A stretch of 64,000 bases of DNA from SABI01 sp963663665 (lineage in GTDB: Bacteria; Spirochaetota; Spirochaetia; Sphaerochaetales; Sphaerochaetaceae), in NCBI GenBank assembly GCA_963663665.2, contig CAXXKP010000001.1, positions 744,001 to 808,000 of the forward strand. Reading direction: 5' to 3'. Below are positions 24,500 through 33,730 of this stretch, piece by piece. Below the pieces are notes generated by a model. The model ran no database searches. It was not told where the DNA came from and was given only the letters and a program-made list of their open reading frames with translations. Both the position numbers and the translations under genes were made by a program. The number at the start of each line of letters is the position of its first letter. The first letter of the stretch is position 1.

Positions 24500-26436
24500 C
24501 TAGATGATGTACCATGTTTCTCTTTTACAGGCAATATCTTTCTTTGTTGATTGAGTAAATATGGTATTAAATCACTTCTGTTCACTAATTTTAAAGCCTC
24601 AATAACCATACTTCTGTTTGCTGGATTGTTGAACTGCAATAGGGCCCTTTGCAAGTGCCTTTCTCTTCCTTTAGGAACATACACTGGTTCGAGGTTATGA
24701 AGAGGCCGCGGGTCAAGTGAAGTATAGTACATACATGTGGCTACTGTTCCAGGGGTAGGATAAAATTCTTGCACTTGTTCAGGTATAAATTGCTGTTGTT
24801 TCATATAGATAGCAAGCTCTACGGCATCAAGGAGAGTTGTTCCTGGGTGGGCTGCAATAAAATAAGGGATACAATATTGTTCTTTCCCGATGCGTCTTGT
24901 CTCTTTATAGAATTCTTCTAGGAACTTGTCATACAGCTCTTGTTTCGGTTTCCCCATAGCTTCTAATGCATGAGGGGAAATATGTTCTGGTGCTACTCGT
25001 AATTGGCCACTAACATGGTGTGCTACGAGTGCTTTGATAAATTTTTGTTTTGTCTTTTCTGGAGCTGTAGTTAGGAGATAGTCGTATCGAATTCCACTTC
25101 TAATAAAAACCTTCCTCACTCCTTTCACTTTGTTTATTGCTTCTAGTCGAGAAAGGTATGCTTCATGAGAGTCTTTTAGTTGAGAGCATGGGTTAGGGTA
25201 TAGACAGAATTTATGAGAGCACGGTCCGCTTACTTCTTGTTTATCACAAGCGATCCCTTGAAAGTTTGCAGTAGGGCCTCCAACATCACTAATAATGCCT
25301 TTAAAATCTTTATGTTTAGTTAAAGTTACAGTCTCTCTTTCTAATGAGGCTATTGATCTATTGGTAATTATCCTTCCTTGGTGGCTCGTTATTGCACAAA
25401 AAGAACAGGAACCGAAACAGCCTCGATTACTTGTGATGCTAAATTGTACTTCTTTTAGAGCAGGAATTCCTCCCCTAGAATCGTATGAAGGATGCCAATC
25501 TCTCATATAATCTAACTCAAGGATCTCATCGAATTCTTGTTGGGTTAATGGTCGCATAGGAGGATTGACGAGAACTATTTTGTCTTCACTTTGTTGTAAT
25601 AATACTGTTTTATCGAAGGGGTTCTCATGAATCATGATAGTTGCGAATGCCGTTGCATATGCTTTCTTCCCATTCTCGGTTGGAGTATTACTTTTTTTAT
25701 CTCTTTCACTCACTTCTTCAAAAGGAGGAAGACTTATATAAGAAACATTACTTCTATTTTGTGTATACTTTTCAATATCCCTTGATTTGATAATAGTTGC
25801 AGTTCCTGCAATATCGGTAATTGTTTTTATATTCTCCCCATGATCTAATCGTTCAAGGAAAGAGAGAACCTGCAATTCACCCATCCCATAGATGAGTGCA
25901 TCAGCTTTTGTATCAATCAAGATACTCCTTCTTACAAGATCATTCCAGAAATCATAATGAGCAAATTTCCTCAAAGAGCCTTCTATTCCTCCGATAATAA
26001 TAGGGATAGAAGACCCGAAAGCCTGTTTTGTTTTAGAGACATACGGGATGAGCGCTCTGTCTGGTCTAACCCCGCCGACTCCATTAGGAGAATATGGATC
26101 ATCATTTCTTCTTTTGTTATTTGCTGTATATCGAAGTACCATAGAATCGATATTTCCACTACTTATCATAATGCACAGACGGGGAGCTCCCATAAGCGTG
26201 AAGTCTTCAAGGTGAGTTATATCAGGTTGGCTTATAATACCAACTTTATAGCCGTGTGATTCCATTAAACGAGAGAGAAGTGCTGCACCAAAAGAGGGGT
26301 GATCAACATATGCATCTCCACTTATAAAGAGAACATCCAATTGATCCCAACCACGCTCTTCCATCTCTTTTCTTGTCGTAGGAAGAAAAGAGAGATGTTG
26401 AGATGTTGTTTGTATTCGTTCCTTTGTCTTCGTCAT
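24496..26436 (-). CDS. YgiQ family radical SAM protein
   Basis: The 646-residue protein has the UPF0313/YgiQ layout: an N-terminal domain (WDQLDVLFISGDAYVDHPSFGAA), then a radical SAM core with CFGSCSFC, the CxxxCxxC motif that holds a 4Fe-4S cluster, and C-terminal text SGQLRVAPEHIS typical of the family. The biochemical function of YgiQ is not established. It heads the leftward ygiQ-MATE-nagA-pepD group. Confidence 0.95.
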   Translation of the reverse strand: MTKTKERIQTTSQHLSFLPTTRKEMEERGWDQLDVLFISGDAYVDHPSFGAALLSRLMESHGYKVGIISQPDITHLEDFTLMGAPRLCIMISSGNIDSMVLRYTANNKRRNDDPYSPNGVGGVRPDRALIPYVSKTKQAFGSSIPIIIGGIEGSLRKFAHYDFWNDLVRRSILIDTKADALIYGMGELQVLSFLERLDHGENIKTITDIAGTATIIKSRDIEKYTQNRSNVSYISLPPFEEVSERDKKSNTPTENGKKAYATAFATIMIHENPFDKTVLLQQSEDKIVLVNPPMRPLTQQEFDEILELDYMRDWHPSYDSRGGIPALKEVQFSITSNRGCFGSCSFCAITSHQGRIITNRSIASLERETVTLTKHKDFKGIISDVGGPTANFQGIACDKQEVSGPCSHKFCLYPNPCSQLKDSHEAYLSRLEAINKVKGVRKVFIRSGIRYDYLLTTAPEKTKQKFIKALVAHHVSGQLRVAPEHISPHALEAMGKPKQELYDKFLEEFYKETRRIGKEQYCIPYFIAAHPGTTLLDAVELAIYMKQQQFIPEQVQEFYPTPGTVATCMYYTSLDPRPLHNLEPVYVPKGRERHLQRALLQFNNPANRSMVIEALKLVNRSDLIPYLLNQQRKILPVKEKHGTSSR

Positions 26437-26531
26437 ATGAATTTATCATAGCAGAAAGAAGTGAATCAAATCTATCCTTTTTAGATGAAAAGAATTAAGA
26501 GTTTATCTCTGTTCCTAATAAAGTAAGTAAT

Positions 26532-28997
26532 TTAATACGTCTCCCTTAAGTTCGTTATAATAAGTTCTTTTGCTTCTTGAGCACTTATTGGGCCACATTC
26601 AAACTCGATGATTTTCTCTTGATAAGGTATAAGGTGAAAGAAATTATCACTTAGTTGAATTCTTTTTTTTGGATGGTCAATACTTACATACAAAGAGACA
26701 ACATCACTTGAAAGACGCATTGATGAAATAGGATCTTCTTCATCTAGTTTTACTGTAATAGTTGGTTTTTGTAGGTTCATTGCTTTGAAGTAAGTTGGAA
26801 AGAAATGGTTTTCTATTTCTTCTCCATCAGTACTTTTAAAAGATGCATACAATAGATAATCTTCTCTATTTGAATCTCCAAGGGAGGGTAATATATACAA
26901 CTTAGTTGCGCTCTCTTTATCAATAGTCACATTAGAACTATCTATCCTTATGCGTTTCCCGTTATAGTAAACTCTTTCTATTGTGAGAAGACCTTCAATC
27001 GGAGAAATTCTATCATTAATTCCTTTTATAATGATAACTTCTTGTTCTTTAACAAAAGTTATGTGAAGAGGCTGATAGAACTTTTTTGCAATATATTGAA
27101 GAGCTTTCCATTTCCCTCCATATTCAATAGAGGACCATGAGGCAACAGGCCAGTTATCTTGTAACTGCCAGTAGAGTGTTCCCATACATCTTGGTCTATT
27201 ACTTCTCCAATACTCTATTGCTGTTTTCATGGCAAAGGCTTGTTGAATTTGACTAACGTAAATTTGATAATCGAAAGTAGAAGGAAGATGGAAATAGCGT
27301 ATCATTGTAGATAAAATGATTGTATTTCCTCTATCATTCCGTTGATGATGCTCCATAATACTACTTGAAATGTTAAAATCGGCACTATCTATCTCTTTTG
27401 TGCCGTTACATGTTATAACATCTTTAAGTAGTGATAGAGATGGGAAGGATTGGAAACCAAACTCTGAACAGAAGCGGGGGATGATTTCCTTATAGGATTC
27501 AAAGGGTTTTCCTTCATGCCACACACTCCAATAATGCATATCGCCTTTAGAATCATCATGCCAACAATCACTATAATCGCTTTCTCCAGCAGAAGGTGAT
27601 GAGGACCACCATTTTCTTGTTGGGTCTAATTCTTTTACAGTTTTGCCAATAATGCCTTCATTTAGGTGGTCATAATCAATAAGGTACCTGTCTCTATTCT
27701 TTCGTGAAGATTCAAACCACGTGAGGGCTCCAATATCTTCATTATTACCACACCAAAGTGCAATAGAAGGATGATCTTTTAATCTCATTATTTGATACAA
27801 AACTTCTTGTTTAACAGAATTTAAAAACCATGGAGTCGCTGGATAGAGAGAGCATGCAAACATGAAATCTTGCCAGACGAGTATCCCTAATTGGTCACAG
27901 AGATTATAGAAAGTTTCTGTTTCATACTGGCCACCACCCCAAACCCTCAGCATATTCATGTTAGCTTTTATACAAGATGTGAGTAGGTCTTCATATCGTT
28001 CTGTCGTATATCTCCCTGGGAGGGCATCCATAACAATCCAGTTTGCTCCTTTAGCAAAAATTGGGATCCCATTTACTATGAAAGTCATTCCAATGCCATA
28101 TATATCTGGCGTTGTATCAACTTCAATTGTTCGAAATCCAATTTTTTTTTCTTTCTTATCGTTTACAGAAGAGACTTTAAGTGTATAAAGTGGTTGTTCT
28201 CCATAACCATTTGGCCACCAAAGATCAACGTTCTTTACAATGAGAGTATGGTGAATACTATTGTTCCCTTTTTTAAGGATAAGGGGAATTATTTCTTTTA
28301 TATATCCAAGCTCAATTGAAAGAGAGGATGATGATGCATAAGAAGAATATATCAAAATAGTCAATCCAATACTCCATGAATCGTCTTTCAGTTTTTGAAG
28401 CAATGTTTGAACCTCAACAATTCTTTCTACTTTTGTCGAATTGAGCGATATTTCTCCATACACTCCACTTGTCATCAAACAAGGCCCCCAATCCCAACCG
28501 CTATGGCATTGTGCTTTCCTCACTAAATTCCTATGCATAGATTGTACGGGATAACGCATGTGTTCAATGGGGTATGGAAGAGTCGCATTTCTTTCATATG
28601 CTATTTTTTCATTTGAGTACAAATGAATTTTAATTGTATTCCTTCCTACATGTAACAGCTTTGTCACATCAAAACTGTATCTTAAAAACATGTTATCACA
28701 ATAGCCAGCTTCTCTTTCATTGCAATATATTCTTGCGACTGTATCAATAGTCTCTATATCGAGTGTGATATGGTTTGAGTCAAGAAATTGCTCATTTAAG
28801 GATATTGTTTTTTCAATTTCCCATTCCTCTGTTCCCACCCATTGGATATCTAATTCATTTTTTCCAAGATAAGGGTCTTCAATTACCTGCTGCTCATAAA
28901 GAGCAGAAATAACATCATTTGGGATAGCTATTGAGTAGAGGTCCCCAGTGGAGGTTCTTTTCAATATCCAGTTCCCATGCAATGAAAGATGGTACAT
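26532..28997 (-). CDS. Glycoside hydrolase family 2 beta-mannosidase
   Basis: The 821-residue GH2 enzyme has a sugar-binding jelly-roll N-terminus, an Ig-like domain and a TIM-barrel. WGGGQYE (353-359), the acid/base Glu E420 in WCGNNED and the nucleophile E512 in CSEFGFQSFP match beta-mannosidases rather than beta-galactosidases. There is no signal peptide, so it should act in the cytosol on imported mannosides. It diverges from the ROK regulator gene, and a long inverted repeat lies between the two starts. Confidence 0.9.
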   Translation of the reverse strand: MYHLSLHGNWILKRTSTGDLYSIAIPNDVISALYEQQVIEDPYLGKNELDIQWVGTEEWEIEKTISLNEQFLDSNHITLDIETIDTVARIYCNEREAGYCDNMFLRYSFDVTKLLHVGRNTIKIHLYSNEKIAYERNATLPYPIEHMRYPVQSMHRNLVRKAQCHSGWDWGPCLMTSGVYGEISLNSTKVERIVEVQTLLQKLKDDSWSIGLTILIYSSYASSSSLSIELGYIKEIIPLILKKGNNSIHHTLIVKNVDLWWPNGYGEQPLYTLKVSSVNDKKEKKIGFRTIEVDTTPDIYGIGMTFIVNGIPIFAKGANWIVMDALPGRYTTERYEDLLTSCIKANMNMLRVWGGGQYETETFYNLCDQLGILVWQDFMFACSLYPATPWFLNSVKQEVLYQIMRLKDHPSIALWCGNNEDIGALTWFESSRKNRDRYLIDYDHLNEGIIGKTVKELDPTRKWWSSSPSAGESDYSDCWHDDSKGDMHYWSVWHEGKPFESYKEIIPRFCSEFGFQSFPSLSLLKDVITCNGTKEIDSADFNISSSIMEHHQRNDRGNTIILSTMIRYFHLPSTFDYQIYVSQIQQAFAMKTAIEYWRSNRPRCMGTLYWQLQDNWPVASWSSIEYGGKWKALQYIAKKFYQPLHITFVKEQEVIIIKGINDRISPIEGLLTIERVYYNGKRIRIDSSNVTIDKESATKLYILPSLGDSNREDYLLYASFKSTDGEEIENHFFPTYFKAMNLQKPTITVKLDEEDPISSMRLSSDVVSLYVSIDHPKKRIQLSDNFFHLIPYQEKIIEFECGPISAQEAKELIITNLRETY

Positions 28998-29059
28998 ATA
29001 GTAATCCCCCTAATTGCTTCCATTGGACCTAGTTCAATGAATTTTTCGATAGAATTTCA

Positions 29060-29087
29060 TTGACAGGTAACATACGCTATGTAATTA
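29060..29087 (+). promoter_or_regulatory. Putative promoter of the ROK-regulator operon
   Basis: TTGACA (29060-29065) and TAATTA (29082-29087) are separated by 16 bp. The -10 box touches the left arm of the inverted repeat at 29085-29124. Confidence 0.5.
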
Positions 29088-29124
29088 TATAGTTAGTTGG
29101 TTGATAAATCAACTAACTATATAA
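29085..29124. promoter_or_regulatory. Operator-like inverted repeat in GH2/ROK divergent promoter
   Basis: Two perfect 15-bp arms, 29085-29099 and 29110-29124, each containing CAACTAACTATATA or its complement, flank a 10-bp spacer. The repeat overlaps the -10 region of the ROK gene promoter and lies 15 bp before its ATG. It is well placed for binding by the ROK protein and control of both directions. Confidence 0.7.
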
Positions 29125-29139
29125 GGGAAGTATTTATAG

Positions 29140-30300
29140 ATGAAGAGAACGAAAAAAATTAATCAAGCACGTGTTATGAGAGAAATTTGGATTAAGAGAA
29201 AAACTACTCGTATAAATGTTGCCCGTTCTTTAGGCCTCGATAAATCGACAATCTCAGGTGTTATAAATGAACTTTTAGAAAAAGGAATAATTATTGAACG
29301 AGAAGAAGGGCAATCAGGCCCGCATGGGGGAAGGAAACCTGTATTTATAACACTTAATAAGAATTTTGGGTGTGTTCTTGGTTTAGAAATTAGACCAGAT
29401 TCTTTTGTTGCAGCATTGGTTGATGTTGAAGGAAATATAATTTTTTCGAGAAGAGAATCTATAAGTGTAAAGAGAATGACACTTTCTATAGTTCTTACTA
29501 CTTTACTTGATTCTTTAATACTTGAAATAGAACAATCTCACCATCAACTTTTAGGCGTTGGTGTAGGAATTTCTGGTGTTGTTAATCCTGAGGAAGGCAT
29601 AATTCATTATTCAAAACCTTTAGGCATTACTGAGGGTTATGATTTTTTTCATGAGATAGCGAGCCGTTACAGTATTCCGATATTTATAGAAAATGATGCA
29701 AATGCATGTATTTGGGGAGAATTAGCCTTTCATAGAAGAGAAGAATTGCTAGATTTTATGTTCCTTCTCTTAGAATTTAGAGATATAGAAGAACAGATTG
29801 ATGAGGAAAGGAACCGAATCAGTGTTGGTATGGGGTTTGTAATAAACGGGAATGTTCACTATGGGCATCAATATTCAGCAGGGGAATTTAGAAGTATTAA
29901 TTATAAAGATGAGTCGATTGGTCAATTTTCTCTTACTCGAGAGGAACATGATCAATTATTTATAAAAGAAGAAATACTTGATCGATTCCTTCATGAGTTA
30001 GGAGCCCATGTAGGGTTAATTGTGAATACTTTGAATTTGAGCCATATCATTCTTGGTGGTGATTTCGAAAAAATTGGCGATAAAGTAAAAGATATTTTTG
30101 AACAAGAAATTAGGAAGAATTGGCCCTATCCTTATCCGTATGTAGTAAGAGACTCAATGTGGTATTCAGCATTTTCAGATCAAGCCGTAGCTTATGGGGC
30201 TGCTGGAATGGTACTAAATGCCTTGTTTGGTGATTTAGAAATAATGGAAGGAATTAAATTCACACGTAATGTGAGAAATAGCCTTGTTGTATTCTCTTAA
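29140..30300 (+). CDS. ROK family transcriptional regulator (NagC/XylR type)
   Basis: The 386-residue protein has an N-terminal winged helix-turn-helix (NVARSLGLDKSTISGVINELLEKGIIIEREEGQSG) then a ROK sugar-kinase-like domain (GVGVGISGVVNPEEGIIHYSKP; ENDANACIWGELAF). The CxCGxxGCxE zinc motif of many ROK proteins is replaced by GHQYSAGEFRS. It probably senses an imported sugar and controls the ABC-transporter/glycosidase genes that follow and the divergent GH2 gene. An inverted repeat (30290-30317, 10-bp arms) spans its stop codon. Confidence 0.9.
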   Translation: MKRTKKINQARVMREIWIKRKTTRINVARSLGLDKSTISGVINELLEKGIIIEREEGQSGPHGGRKPVFITLNKNFGCVLGLEIRPDSFVAALVDVEGNIIFSRRESISVKRMTLSIVLTTLLDSLILEIEQSHHQLLGVGVGISGVVNPEEGIIHYSKPLGITEGYDFFHEIASRYSIPIFIENDANACIWGELAFHRREELLDFMFLLLEFRDIEEQIDEERNRISVGMGFVINGNVHYGHQYSAGEFRSINYKDESIGQFSLTREEHDQLFIKEEILDRFLHELGAHVGLIVNTLNLSHIILGGDFEKIGDKVKDIFEQEIRKNWPYPYPYVVRDSMWYSAFSDQAVAYGAAGMVLNALFGDLEIMEGIKFTRNVRNSLVVFS

Positions 30301-30357
30301 ATATCTCTAAGAGAATAGAGGTGAAAAATAATACATCTCGAAAGAGAAGGAGGATGT

Positions 30358-31647
30358 ATGAAAAAAGGTAAAATGGTTGTTTTGGTTCTACTGTTAATAC
30401 TCATGGTAATACCATCAGTGTGGGCTCAAGGAGTTCAAGAAAACAGTGGTAAAATTGTCGTTAAAACCATGGCTTATGGTGATAACTCAAACCAAGAAGG
30501 TGTAAACTGGGTTCGAATCGTTGATGCTTTCGAAAAAGAAAATCCTAATATCGATATCGATTATGAAATGCTTTATGATGAGGCATACCACCAGAAAGTC
30601 GTTGCTCGACTTGCTGCTGGAGATATCCCTGATTTAGCTTACATGGGGGCTGATGCTCGTTGGGGTCTTCCTTGGAAAGAGGCTGGTCAACAATTTAATC
30701 ATCGCGATTTAATTGATGCTACCTATTACGATCTTTCATTAATTCCACCTATGGGATTTAATAATGAAATCTTTGAGATTCCATTAGGGACGAGTAATAT
30801 TACAACAGTTCTCTTTATGAATACAAATCTTCTAAAAAAACTTGGTCTAAATGAACCAAAAACATATGAAGATTTAGTAAAAATGGTCCCTGTTGCTAAG
30901 AAAGCTGGAATTGAAGTTGTAAGCATTGATGGAGCAGATGGATGGGCATGGGGTTCATGTCTAATGTCTACAATTATTGCTCGCGTTTCTGATGATCCAC
31001 AATGGGTATCAAAAGCAGTTGCTGGAGAATATAAGTTTAGCGATAAAGCAATGGTAGATTCTCTTGAATTATTAAAAACGATGGTAAAAGATGGTGTTAT
31101 TCAAGAAAAATCAGTACTAGTTGACTACGGTGCCAACATTTCAAATTATAATAATGAAAAAGCATTATTCATGGTTCAAGGACAATGGGCAGCTGGTGGA
31201 ATTGAAAACCCTCAAGTAGCTGAAGCAACTAAAATGATTGCATGGCCAACACTACCTGGAGAAAAAGGGAGTAATGCAGGTTCCGTTGCTGCTGCTATCC
31301 AAGTTGGATATGGAATAACAAAAAAAGGTGCATCTGATGTTGCAGTGAGAGATGCAGCCCTTAAATTTTTGCGCTATTTCTATAGCCATCCTGAAACAAC
31401 ACAAAGACTTCGAGACGGTGCAATTGTAGCTCCAATTTTAAAGAATTTTGTTGTTCCAACAGATCTACCAACTCTTTCAAAGCAGAAAGTAGTTCTTGCT
31501 CAAAAAGCAATGAGTACAGATGTAATTGATGCATTCTTAAGTGGAGATGCAAATGAAGCATTAAATACTGGGATGCAGAAAATCGTGAGTGGTCAAGCTA
31601 CTGCTCGTGAAATTGCGAACCAAGTTGAATCGCTTGTAAAACGTTAA
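30358..31647 (+). CDS. ABC sugar transporter, extracellular solute-binding protein
   Basis: The 429-residue family 1 solute-binding protein has a signal peptide, KMVVLVLLLILMVIPSVWA, with likely cleavage before QGVQEN and no lipobox cysteine. The mature part has the usual text NWVRIVDAFEKENPNIDIDYE and YHQKVVARLAAGDIPDLAYMG. It delivers an oligosaccharide to the two permeases encoded next. AAGGAGG precedes the ATG. Substrate is inferred from the neighbouring GH2, GH9 and GH20 genes. A strong hairpin follows the gene, as is common where binding protein must exceed permease. Confidence 0.92.
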   Translation: MKKGKMVVLVLLLILMVIPSVWAQGVQENSGKIVVKTMAYGDNSNQEGVNWVRIVDAFEKENPNIDIDYEMLYDEAYHQKVVARLAAGDIPDLAYMGADARWGLPWKEAGQQFNHRDLIDATYYDLSLIPPMGFNNEIFEIPLGTSNITTVLFMNTNLLKKLGLNEPKTYEDLVKMVPVAKKAGIEVVSIDGADGWAWGSCLMSTIIARVSDDPQWVSKAVAGEYKFSDKAMVDSLELLKTMVKDGVIQEKSVLVDYGANISNYNNEKALFMVQGQWAAGGIENPQVAEATKMIAWPTLPGEKGSNAGSVAAAIQVGYGITKKGASDVAVRDAALKFLRYFYSHPETTQRLRDGAIVAPILKNFVVPTDLPTLSKQKVVLAQKAMSTDVIDAFLSGDANEALNTGMQKIVSGQATAREIANQVESLVKR

Positions 31648-31655
31648 GTAAGTAT

Positions 31656-31687
31656 GAGCAGGGGAGAATTTCTCCCCTGCTCTTTTT
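31656..31687 (+). terminator. Hairpin between binding protein and permease genes
   Basis: GAGCAGGGGAGA (31656-31667) pairs perfectly with TCTCCCCTGCTC (31671-31682) around ATT, and TTTTT follows. It should partly terminate transcription, reducing permease mRNA relative to binding protein mRNA. Confidence 0.8.
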
Positions 31688-31718
31688 GACTCACTTTAAG
31701 GGAAAAGGAGGGATAAGT

Positions 31719-32621
31719 ATGAAACGAAGAGATGCTCAAGCTTTACCAATATATATTGCATTAGTGGTACCTGCTTTATTAGTCTACCTCTTGATTGTGG
31801 CTTATCCTATTGGGTATTCAGTGTGGTTGAGTTTTTCCGATTTTAACCCAAACAAGGGCGGTGCATGGTCTTGGGTCGGGATTTTACAATATAAGACAAT
31901 GGTACAAGATCCAAATTTCTGGCATGCCCTAAAGAATAATCTAATTGTAGTGGTGGTCTCAGTATTTGGCCAAATTCCAATTGGTTTTATCTTAGCCTAT
32001 ATTCTTTATAGAAAAATGGTGAAAGCTGTTTCATTCTTTCAATCATTTGTCTTCTTACCCCAATTTCTTTCCACAATCGTGATTGGTATATTGTGGAAGC
32101 GACTCTTCCAGGCAGATGGTCCTGTTTCTAGAATTATTCAACTTGCAACAGGGAATCCACAAGCTCAGTTTGAAATGATGCTCTATGAAAAGACTGTGAT
32201 GATTCCCATCGCATTTGCCCTCATTTGGATTTATACCGGTATGTATATGACAATATTTTTAGCAAATTTGCAGAAAGTCGATAGTAATCTTGTAGAGGCA
32301 GCAAAAATAGATGGCGCTAGTGAATCACAAATATTTTTGAAAGTCATAGTTCCTCTCTTAGCTGGTACAATACTAGTTTCATCTATTCTTGCTATAGCGG
32401 GTTCTTTACGAGGATTTGACCTCATATTCTCAATAACAACGCAAGGGTTGCAACGGAATAATGCGATGGTGCTTCCTATTTTTATGTATCAATCAGCTTT
32501 CCAGAATTATACCAATGAAATGAGATTTGCTTACGGATCTGCAATCTCTAATATGATTGTACTTATTTCACTTATCCTTATCGGAATAAGTAAATTAGTA
32601 AGTCGTAAAACAGATTATTAA
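31719..32621 (+). CDS. Sugar ABC transporter permease (MalF-like)
   Basis: The 300-residue integral membrane protein has six predicted helices and the EAA loop VEAAKIDGASESQIFLKVIVPLL, which contacts the ATPase. ATG 31719 is chosen for its AAAGGAGGG site 6-8 bp upstream and the RRDAQALPIYIALVVPALLVYLL start; an upstream in-frame extension to 31686 lacks such a site. It pairs with the next gene to form the membrane channel. Confidence 0.93.
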   Translation: MKRRDAQALPIYIALVVPALLVYLLIVAYPIGYSVWLSFSDFNPNKGGAWSWVGILQYKTMVQDPNFWHALKNNLIVVVVSVFGQIPIGFILAYILYRKMVKAVSFFQSFVFLPQFLSTIVIGILWKRLFQADGPVSRIIQLATGNPQAQFEMMLYEKTVMIPIAFALIWIYTGMYMTIFLANLQKVDSNLVEAAKIDGASESQIFLKVIVPLLAGTILVSSILAIAGSLRGFDLIFSITTQGLQRNNAMVLPIFMYQSAFQNYTNEMRFAYGSAISNMIVLISLILIGISKLVSRKTDY

Positions 32622-32633
32622 GGAGAAGGTGGG

Positions 32634-33728
32634 ATGAAATCAAATAATAGAGCACATATCTTTAGTAGCACAATCTCCTATATCGTCTTTATCTCATGGG
32701 TTGTTATTACTATCCTTCCTTTATTCTGGATGGGTTATTCATCACTAAAATCTAATGAGGAGCTCACTCGTAGTATTTATGCTTTCCCTTATGAATTATT
32801 TAATAATAGAAATGATGTGTATGAGATTATTCCTCCTCAACTGAATGTGATTCCAGATTATGATATCACCAAAGATACAAGAGATAGAATTATTATTGAA
32901 TCTACAACAATAAGTCCTGGAAGAAGATTGATGGTTCATTTCCTCGTAAAAGAAGATCTTCCCGAGGATGTTCAGAATAGGGGTCCTGGGGATAAGATTA
33001 CATTATCAGAACTGAACAACTCCATGAGACGCGAAATAAGTAGAAAGACGATGCTCTTTAATTATACCTCGGCTATTAAACGAGGAGGACTTGGGCAGAA
33101 ATTTATTAATAGCCTCATATATGCAGGCGTTTCAACCCTTATTATAAACATTCTAGCGTTAATGGTTGCCTTCGCTTTAAGTAAAATGCAATTTAAGAAG
33201 CTAAGCTTTGTTATTGGGGGAGTAATAGGCTTTGGGTATCTTTTGAGCGTGAATAGTGTAATTATACCGCTGTTCCTGATGCTTTCAAGATTAGGTCTTA
33301 CCGATACTCATGTTGGAATAATTCTTGTATATACAGCTTTTGGGCTCCCCCTTGCGGTGCTTCTTGATACCCAATTTATTCATGGAATTCCAGATAGCCT
33401 TATAGAGAGTGCCCGAATTGATGGAGCTACTACTGGAAGAATTATTATGTCGATTATTGTTCCAATGGCTATCCCTGTAACAGTCACTGTGAGTATTATT
33501 ACAGCTTTGGGTATTTGGAATGAATTCTTGCTTGTATTAGTTCTTGCCAGTTCTGAATTCACTAAATCACTTCCTGTCGGAGTGTTTAGCTTCTCATCTC
33601 TTACAAGCACGCAGTTAGGATGGCAACTTGCAGCACTTATGGTAGCAACAGCTCCTGCAATAATTCTCTATTTTATTTTCCAAAAGCGTCTTACAGAAGG
33701 GGTTGTTGGTGGAGCAATAAAAGGATAA
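32634..33728 (+). CDS. Sugar ABC transporter permease (MalG-like) with enlarged loop
   Basis: The 364-residue second permease is longer than the usual ~280. It has helix 1 (ISYIVFISWVVITILPLFWMG), then a hydrophilic stretch of about 110 residues (residues ~38-150) before the next helix, then the EAA loop LIESARIDGATTGRIIMSIIVPM. The extra ~80 residues should lie outside the membrane and could contact the binding protein. No ATPase gene is nearby, so the system probably uses a shared MsmK-type ATPase encoded elsewhere. Confidence 0.92.
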   Translation: MKSNNRAHIFSSTISYIVFISWVVITILPLFWMGYSSLKSNEELTRSIYAFPYELFNNRNDVYEIIPPQLNVIPDYDITKDTRDRIIIESTTISPGRRLMVHFLVKEDLPEDVQNRGPGDKITLSELNNSMRREISRKTMLFNYTSAIKRGGLGQKFINSLIYAGVSTLIINILALMVAFALSKMQFKKLSFVIGGVIGFGYLLSVNSVIIPLFLMLSRLGLTDTHVGIILVYTAFGLPLAVLLDTQFIHGIPDSLIESARIDGATTGRIIMSIIVPMAIPVTVTVSIITALGIWNEFLLVLVLASSEFTKSLPVGVFSFSSLTSTQLGWQLAALMVATAPAIILYFIFQKRLTEGVVGGAIKG

Positions 33729-33730
33729 AT

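Noticed and set aside
30290..30317. 10-bp-arm inverted repeat spanning the ROK gene stop codon
   Set aside because: It has no T run and no sign of a promoter. It could be an mRNA processing site, but the evidence is too thin for a separate feature.
33620..33730. N-terminal extension of the GH9 gene into the permease gene
   Set aside because: The frame is open only as an alternative reading of the permease 3' end. ATG 33731 starts the recognisable Ig-like domain.
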